Shown piece by piece: positions 57,592-64,000 of a stretch of DNA of 64,000 nucleotides. How positions within the stretch are numbered: position 1 is the stretch's first letter; each line of letters begins with the position of its first letter. This DNA comes from Dillenia suffruticosa. Lineage: Eukaryota > Streptophyta > Magnoliopsida > Dilleniales > Dilleniaceae. Where the stretch lies: the NCBI GenBank assembly GCA_033439265.1, contig JAVTVX010000012.1, positions 5,259,001 through 5,323,000 on the forward strand. The letters are read 5' to 3'. Position numbers and translations under genes: made by a program. The notes beneath the pieces were generated by a model. It was not told where the DNA came from and did not search any database. It saw nothing but the letters and a program-made list of their open reading frames with translations.

Positions 57592-58855
57592 ATGGCAACT
57601 TCAATCAATTTGATAGAACAAGGACGGCAAAGTACTACTGCTCTCTTGGAGATCCTTATTGAAAAAATGACTCAAGCCTTGACTTAAAACCAAACCCAGA
57701 CTCCAGCAACGATAAGTGATTCTGTCGCTGCACAGATCGGTGTCAAACATGACGGAACAAACTATGCTCTTTGGTCCCAAATTGTCGAGATGTATATCTC
57801 GGGTAAAGACAAGTTGGGATATACCAATGGTGATTTGCCTCAACTAGAATCAAATCACTCCACGTTCAGAAAGTGGAGGACAGAGAATTCGATCGTGAAG
57901 GGATGGCTGATCAATTCAATGGACCCTCATCGATTAGCAACTTTATTCGATTCTAAACAGCCAAACAAGTATGGAACTCTATTGCTACAACATACTTTGA
58001 TGGGAATGACAAATCTTAGGTATATGATTTGAAGAGAAAAGTTTCGCGAATGAAACAAAATGGGGAATCCATCGAGTCATACTACAATGGTCTCCAAGGT
58101 CCATGGAGGGAAATCGACTTCCGTCGTCCAAATCCAATGGAATACGCAACTGACATATAGAAGTACAACACTTTTATTCAAGAATATCGTGTTTATGTTT
58201 TTCTTGATGGGTTAGATGACAGACTTGACAAAATTTGGAGTAATGTGCTTCAACTTCAACTTTTTCCTACTATAGAACAAGCCTATGCATATGTTCGAAG
58301 AGAGGATATCAGACAATCAGTCATGCTCTCGCAAAGTGATAATTTCACTACTGTTGCCATGATATCTGAAGGTTCCAAAACAATTCCTCAACTTCAGATG
58401 ATCTCTCAACTAATGAAACAAGGATCTTGGTAGAAAACCAAATGCTCCAACTAAGGCTATGGGACAAGTCGAGAATGGAGGGAGCAACTGTTCTCATTGT
58501 AGGAACTCCAAACATACTCGTGAATCATGCTTTAAGCTACATGGCTATCCAAATTGGTGGCATGAATTAAAGGCTTAGAAACAAAAAAAATCGAAGGAGT
58601 CTAATGGAGGAACAACACGGGTAGCAATGGCATGTGCAGTACCACAATTGTCACTTGCTCCACTGATGGAAAATTCACTTGAGTCTATTACAGATTTCAG
58701 CGATTTAGGTACCAAGAGTGGTAGTGCTTTACTAATTCCTAATGAACAGAAACAAGATGGCTGGATAGTGGACTCCGGTGCAACAGACCATATGACATTC
58801 TGTTCGAATGACTTTACTAAAAAGACAAGAGCACGAAGAACAAGTATCTCAAATG
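57592..58855 (+). pseudogene. Copia gag and protease region (broken)
   Basis: ATG at 57592 opens a gag with GVKHDGTNYALWSQIVEMYI, typical of copia Gag. A stop occurs at about 57686, and a frameshift follows 58020, after which gag continues in another frame (RKVSRMKQNGESIESYYNGL). The nucleocapsid knuckle CSHCRNSKHTRESCFKLHG is at about 58493-58550. The protease active-site motif WIVDSGATDHMT is at about 58762-58797. After about 58850 the sequence no longer follows the usual order. Confidence 0.85.
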
Positions 58856-60913
58856 TGAACGGAGTCATGTATCCAAGTGCTGGAACAGTAGATCTATCAG
58901 AGCACTTTTTCTCATCATTAGCATCCACTTCTCCTCTGCAAGGGGAGACATCGGTAGAAGAGCAGAAGTGGTGGGAACGCATAGCTGTTTCTTCTATAGA
59001 TACAAGTATTTCAAATACAGATGATGATGTTGGTGGGTTGGATGATGTAATTAAAGTAAATGAACCTAGCACAATTACAACATCAGATAATGCAACAATT
59101 AAAGGCGCAAATCACACTCTTCATGATTCGGCCATTGAAGAAACCCCTCTACTCCAAATACCAGGCAATGATGAGTCTCCTATTGAGAATGTTCTCGAGG
59201 TAAATTCTCCTGAGATACATCTCCTAATGGTTATCACTTACCTTGGAGGCACAATAGAGACAAGCCTCCAATTCGGTACCATCTGATCTTGTAGGGAAAA
59301 GATCAAAGTATCCTATCTCTAATTATGTCACTGCTCAAAAGCTAACCGAACCACTCAAGAAATTCAACAAGGAATTATCTTCTTGTCAAATCCCAACTGG
59401 AGTCCAAGAAACTCTAAATGATCAAAAATGGTCTCAAGCAATTAAAGAAGAGATGAAAGCTCTCCAAAAGAACCAAACGTGGAAATTTGTTCCACTACCA
59501 GAAAGGAAGAAAACAGTTGGATGTAGGTGGGTCTTCACCATTAAACATAATTTTGATGGGTCAATTGAACGAAACAAGGCAAGGCTCGTGGCTAAGGGAT
59601 ATATGGAGTTGACTATTAAGAAATATTCTCTCCAGTGACAAAGCTAAATACTGTGCGGGTGTTGTTATCTTTAGTAGTAAATTTAGATTGGCCATTTCAT
59701 TAGTTTGATATAAAAAATGTCTTTCTTTATGGAGACCTTGAAGAAGAAGTGTATATGGATATTCCTCCAAGTTATGTCTCATCATCCAATGTTGTGTGCA
59801 AACTACAAAAAGCTCTATATGGATTAAAACAGTCACCGCGTGCTTGGTTCGGTCATTTTAGTATGGCTATGAAAAAGTATGGATTTCAATAGAGTAATTC
59901 AGATCATACTCTTTTCTTGAACAGGCAACATGGAAAAGTGACTGCTTTGATAATTTATGTAGATGACATGATCATCACATGAGATGATACTGAAGAAATT
60001 AGTAAGTTACAGAAACATTTTGTTGCTGAATTTGAAATGAAAAACTTAGAAGGTCTCAAGTATTTCTTAGGAATTGAAGTAGTTAGATCGAATCAAGGTA
60101 TCTTTTTTTCACAAAGGAACTATGTGTTAGACTTGTTGACCAAGGTAGGGATGATTGATTGCAAACTAGCAAACACTCCAATGGTCCAGAATAAAAAAAT
60201 TTGGAGAATATTCAGATCAAACACCAACAAATAAGGAAAGATACTAACGACTAGTGGGTAAACTGATTTATTTTTCACATACTCGCCCATATATTTCATA
60301 TGCTGTCAGTATAGTTAGCCAATTTATGCATAATCCTAGTGAAGATCATATGAATGTTGTGATTAGAATAATTCATTACTTAAAGTCAGCACCAGGGAGA
60401 GGACTCATGTTCTCTAAGAATGATCATTTACATGTTGAGGGCTATATAGATGTCAATTGGGCTGATAGTGTATCTGATAGAAAATCTACTTCTGAGTATT
60501 TTACATTTGTTGGAGGTAACTTGGTTACTTGGAGAAGCAAGAAGCAAAAGGTGGTTGCACTGTCAAGTGCTAAAGCTGAGTTTCAAGGAATGGCAAAAGG
60601 TTTGTGTGAACTTCTTTGGATCAAAAGGTTATTATCATAAATTGGGTTCGGTCTTACCTCAGCAATGAATTTGTATTGTGACAACAAGGCTACTATTGAG
60701 ATTTCTCATAACCCTGTTCAACATGATCGCACTAAGTATATCGAGATAGATCGACATTTCATCAAACAAAACCTTAAAGAAGGGGTGATTAAATTTCCTT
60801 TTGTACGGTCAGAAGATCAACTTGCGGATGTTCTCACAAAGGCAATCTCTAGTAAAGACTTTCATAGCTCACTTGTCAAGTTGGGCATCGAAGACATCTT
60901 TGCACCAACCTAA
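58856..60913 (+). pseudogene. Copia reverse transcriptase and RNase H region; integrase core missing
   Basis: Between the protease motif and about 59330 there is no HHCC zinc finger or DD35E integrase core; the intervening ~450 bp resembles only the low-complexity linker after integrase. RT begins near 59440 (GCRWVFTIKHNFDGSIERNK, KARLVAKGY), followed by a frameshift, [17 protein letters not shown] (about 59800), and the catalytic YVDDMIIT (about 59958-59981) with a stop right after it. RNase H follows from about 60254 (GYIDVNWADSVSDRKSTSEY; ALSSAKAEF; YCDNKATIEISHNP), ending with the stop at 60911-60913. Typical intact copia elements are about 1 kb longer. Confidence 0.88.
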
Positions 60914-60923
60914 GGGGGAGAAT

Positions 60924-61156
60924 TGCCGTGAGCTATAAATTAGGTAGAATAATTTAGGAAGAGATTTATTCATTCTTTGTATATATCCCAATTGTTATGG
61001 GATTTTATTTTTCATTTCCGGAATTGTAGTCTATATTTCTAGAATTAGTTTGTTTACTTCCGGATCTAGATCCTTAATGTTAGCATTGCTCTTGTATAAA
61101 TTGTACTTCTAATTGAATAGAAAAAAAATATATATTCTTTCTAAAAAATTTTTTCA
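60924..61156 (+). repeat. 3' LTR of the copia element
   Basis: 233 bp, TGCCGTGAGC...TTTTTTCA, directly after the polypurine tract. Co-linear with the 5' LTR over its whole length. Confidence 0.92.
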
Positions 61157-61443
61157 ATGACATCCGGTAGACAATCTAAACGGGTATGCTTATCATCCAA
61201 TTTTATATCTCGATTGGATTGTCTATTCAGACAGTGATTTGTGCTTGGCATCCACCCCCATGACACTTAAAAGGAAGCATAATTTCTTGGAAGGATTAAA
61301 CTTCTAACTACATTTTCTTGTTGCCATTAGAAATGTTAAAAATTGGAGACTAGTAGGTGTTGGATGCTCTATTCCCATTGCTTATTTTCCAGTTGCTTTA
61401 TCCCTTTCAGAATGATGACCATAAAGATCGTCCTGATGTTTGA

Positions 61444-62400
61444 GAAAATGGAAATTGCATGGCATTAGTATTGAAAGACGATGGAAAGCAACATTGATGC
61501 TCAATCAATAGGTGTCATTATTTATCAAGTATTTAACTTTCGCAAGAACATGCATTTGCGGAAAGATTATCTTTTAGCAGAGGGATTGGGTTGTACATAA
61601 TCTTATACTAGTGTGTTTTAAGTGCATTATGGATTGAATTTTTTGATTGGTATAATGGTATTTACTCTATGTTCACTATATTGCTTGGTTTGGAAATAGT
61701 TACACTCCCGTCGGGGCAGAAAGAAATCATGGTATTGACTGCCTTATAATATTAGATGAAGCCTGAAAAATAGTGTGCCTCGAAACTTTGAAGATCCGGT
61801 ATGCAGCTGAAGTTGTGATTTGGTTGTTTTAACATGGTACCCCGCCTGAGTAGAAAAGCAATTCTTGATCTTGAATTTTTCTCCCCTTAGCGATCTCAGT
61901 CAAATCCATCCTATCATTGGGAAAAATAAGTAAATAAATAAAAACATGGTTGCTCTTTAACATTGATTTTTTTTCCATCTCTCTTTTGTGAAATTGGAAG
62001 GAGTGATAGAACAGTTATCCAACTGTCGTTCCCCCCCAACCCCCCCAACCCCTTTTTTAGTTAGACTATACGATTAAAAAAAATCAATTATACAAAATAA
62101 TTTATAAATTATATGCACAAACAAATCCAAACCGACCAAAGGTCCTCTTAATTAAAATTGTTTGATTAAATTTATTTTGCGCTCGGGGTGAGTCGGAGCG
62201 AGAAGAGCTCATACATGAAAATTACCCTTTTGTCTTAAACCCTCCTTTTGCTCGGAGAAAAGGTTGTTAATTATAAACAAAATTCAGATGTTGATTCAAA
62301 GCCTTCGCAGGTGCTATCTCTGCCAGCCAAAGGAGAGTAGGTTTGCGGCCAAAGCCATAAACTTGGTTTAATCACATGGGCAACTCGGACTTGGTACAGA
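61444..62400. other. 3' flank of the disrupted gene
   Basis: Probably the former 3' UTR followed by spacer. Contains CCCCCCAACCCCCCCAACCCC (about 62032-62052) and no coding region that I can support. Confidence 0.45.
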
Positions 62401-62545
62401 CTACAGAGCATGGTTATTAAACCCGAACCGATCCGCCGATTAAATCAGGTCAATGGCGTACGGGTCGGTTTGCTAGATGGACCGCATATGCAACAAACCA
62501 AACCCGCGGATTATTGCGGGGTAACTCCCAACTCGTGTGACCTGC

Positions 62546-62966
62546 GGGTTTTGTTTTTAAAATTAAAAGAGGAAAAGAAAAAATCTCATGACTGATCTCC
62601 GCATTGACCCGATCTTCACTCCTTTTCTCTTCTTCGCTTGTCTCTTCGTCTTCGTCTTCGTCTTCGCTCGTGACGTCTCTCTCTCCGGCTAATGACTGAC
62701 GACTGAATCTGTGAAGCCTAAGGTAAGCCCCTTCACCTTATTCTCTCTCTCTGACTGGGTTTTGTTTTTAAAGTTAAAAGAGAAATAAAAATTTCATGAC
62801 TGATCTCCGCATTCACCCGATCTCCACTCCTTTCCTCTTCTTCACTTGTCTCTTCGTCTTCGTCTTCGTCTTCGCTCGGGACCTCTCTCTCTCTCTGTCC
62901 GGTTGATGACTGACGACTGAATCTGTGAAGCCTAAGGTAAGCCCCTTGACCTTATTCTCTCTCTCT
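62546..62966 (+). repeat. 211-bp tandem duplication inside the hAT-like element
   Basis: Unit 1 (62546-62756) and unit 2 (62757-62966) share GGGTTTTGTTTTTAAA, ATGACTGATCTCCGCATT, CTTCGTCTTCGTCTTCG, ATGACTGACGACTGAATCTG and AAGCCTAAGGTAAGCCCCTT in order. CT-rich leader followed by AAG|GTAAGC looks like the 5' UTR and first donor of a host gene, captured and then duplicated. Confidence 0.85.
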
Positions 62967-62975
62967 AGAGTGATT

Positions 62976-63350
62976 CTCAGATTTAGGGTTTTGATTTTAC
63001 ATTCTCAGATTTCTCTCTTTGGATTTGGATAGTTTTAGGGTTTTGAACTTATATTCTGATGGATTTTATAATGTTCATTTCGTGTCTTTGTCTCTGAATT
63101 TTGTTACGGTGGATTTAGGGTTTTATAATGTTCATTCTCTATCTTTGTCTCTGAATTTTGTCACAGTGGATTTAGGGTTTTAAAAAATGAACATTCTGAT
63201 TTTTTTTTTTCATTTTTCATCACGGTGGATTTAGGGTTTTTAATGTTCATTCTCTGTCTCTGTTTCTGAATTTTTTCATGGTGGATTTGGGGTTTTAAAA
63301 ATGAAAATTCTGATTTTTTTTTCTCATTTTTGATCACCGTGGACTCATTC
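62976..63350 (+). repeat. Telo-box-containing repeats inside the hAT-like element
   Basis: TTTAGGGTTTT or TTAGGGTTTT occurs at about 62982, 63035, 63116, 63171 and 63232, with a variant TTTGGGGTTTT at about 63287. From about 63061 the units alternate with AATGTTCATTCTCTGTCTC- and AAAATGAACATTCTGA-type phrases at roughly 50-60 bp spacing. TTAGGGTTT is the complement of the plant telo-box AAACCCTAA, common in promoters and first introns of translation-machinery genes. Confidence 0.7.
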
Positions 63351-63796
63351 TCTGTCTTTGAAATCGGGAGGCATTGTTTTCTAATGTTGATTATGATGGA
63401 TGCCTTTTAAAAGAATTGCTTTCTCTGTCTCTGAAGTTTGTAGTCTGAAGGCATTGCTTTCATTTTTCTCTAATGTTTATTTATTATTTTTTTATCACGG
63501 TGGATTCATTCTATGGAGTTATGTTGTAAGAAACTTTTAAAAGAATTGAGAAATTTTAGTTTTAATCTTTCCGGTTTTAATTTCTCTTGATTGAATTCAT
63601 TATCTGGAATTATGTTGTTAGGAACTTCTATATTTTTAAAAGAATTATATGTATTTTAAAAGAATTATATATATTTTTATATTTTAAAAATAATAAAAAA
63701 TATTCTACGATGAACTCCATGGTTCAACCGGTTGAATCATAAATTTCAAGATGCACGGATCAATGTGCGGTCGGGTTGAATAACTAGGCTACAGAG

Positions 63797-64000
63797 TATA
63801 GCAACTTTCTTTTCTGTGGAGCTAGCAAAATCTGAAGTGTGGTGCAGTGAAAGTGAGGTGGGTCTATAACCCACAGGTCCGAGGATACTAGAGTAGCTTC
63901 TGATTCCACCACCCATTTTCTCATTTTCATAATTTTCTTTTTCCTCATCTTTGATAGTGTCAACTCAAATTTATATCATAAAAGAATTAATTAAGCAAAA
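63797..64000. other. Spacer at the right window edge
   Basis: Nothing recognisable; short AT-rich spacer. Confidence 0.5.

Larger units (their letters stand above)
57273..61156 (+). mobile_element. Ty1/copia retrotransposon, defective, inserted in an exon
   Basis: Two matching LTRs (57273-57506 and 60924-61156), a primer-binding site TGGTATCAGAG at 57508-57518 (initiator-Met tRNA type), and a polypurine tract AAGGGGGAGAA at 60912-60922. ATGAC lies at 57265-57269 and again at 61157-61161 as the likely 5-bp target duplication; three extra bases (CGT) separate it from the 5' LTR's TG. I count about 19 differences over 233 bp between the LTRs (about 8%), so the insertion is not recent. Internal genes are broken by several stops and frameshifts, and the integrase core is missing. 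Same orientation as the host gene. Confidence 0.93.
56456..61443 (+). pseudogene. Small coiled-coil-like plant gene, penultimate exon split by a copia element
   Basis: Visible coding exons: 56456-56528 (reads HLEKENELLMDTYRSMLHEV, then QRLQ), 57226-57269 continued at 61162-61183, and 61411-61443. Removing the copia element joins VEEEMLMRKFYELMT to SGRQSKR in one 66-nt exon of 22 codons, phase 0 at both ends, with good AG acceptor (TTCAG) and GT donor (CGG|GTATGC). The last exon after TCCCTTTCAG encodes NDDHKDRPDV and a stop, also in phase. The heptad-like charged sequence suggests a coiled coil; I do not recognise the family. The 5' exon(s) are not identified. As it stands the reading frame runs into the LTR and stops at about 57570, so the native C-terminus is lost. 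Confidence 0.75.
62409..63788. mobile_element. Non-autonomous hAT-like DNA transposon, 1,380 bp
   Basis: Exact 8-bp direct repeats CTACAGAG flank it at 62401-62408 and 63789-63796. The ends are imperfect inverted repeats: CATGGTTATTAAACCCGAACC at the left, and at the right GGTCGGGTTGAATAACTAGG, whose complement starts CCTAGTTATTCAACCCGACC. An 8-bp duplication and a CANNG-type left end fit the hAT superfamily. There is no transposase. The inside carries a 211-bp tandem duplication with a splice-donor-like AAG|GTAAGC in each copy, and repeated GATTTAGGGTTTT units. Confidence 0.85.

Overview
This is a nuclear chromosome segment of an angiosperm, most likely a eudicot or other broad-leaved lineage. 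It is AT-rich and has intron-containing plant genes separated by long, transposon-eroded intergenic DNA. The species cannot be told from the sequence. I support three host genes with full splice models over the visible part, one host gene broken by a retrotransposon, and a set of transposable elements.

Layout. 1-1.76 kb: the 3' end of a Ty3/gypsy element with its LTR, abutting (apparently inserted in) a decayed LINE. 4.8-10.7 kb (+): the last eight coding exons of a protein kinase CK2 alpha subunit gene; the N-lobe exons are not in the window. 10.7-30.4 kb: no supportable gene, but SINE copies, decayed repeats and microsatellites. 30.4-32.1 kb (+): a complete three-exon HOOKLESS1-type N-acetyltransferase gene. 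32.1-39.6 kb: intergenic, with several copies of the same SINE family. 39.6-43.2 kb (-): a complete four-exon BTB/NPH3 protein gene close to Arabidopsis At5g67385. 43.2-56.4 kb: GA-rich leader DNA, then intergenic DNA with a ~1.1 kb foldback structure built from ~21-bp repeats (48.57-49.64 kb) and a head-to-head SINE pair. 56.4-61.4 kb (+): the 3' exons of a small coiled-coil-like gene whose penultimate exon is split by a 3.9 kb Ty1/copia element lacking its integrase core. 62.4-63.8 kb: a 1,380-bp non-autonomous DNA transposon with an 8-bp target-site duplication, carrying a duplicated leader/splice-donor segment and several telo-box motifs.

The host genes are not an operon or cluster. CK2 alpha (broad Ser/Thr kinase), HLS1 (apical hook and auxin/ethylene responses) and NPH3/RPT2-like (adaptor for CUL3 ligases and phototropic or defence signalling) are unrelated neighbours. 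The most informative parts of the window are structural: the exon-splitting copia insertion that can be undone on paper to give a perfect open reading frame, the minisatellite foldback, the hAT-like element with captured leader DNA, a GC-AG intron in CK2 alpha, and a SINE family present in about a dozen copies.
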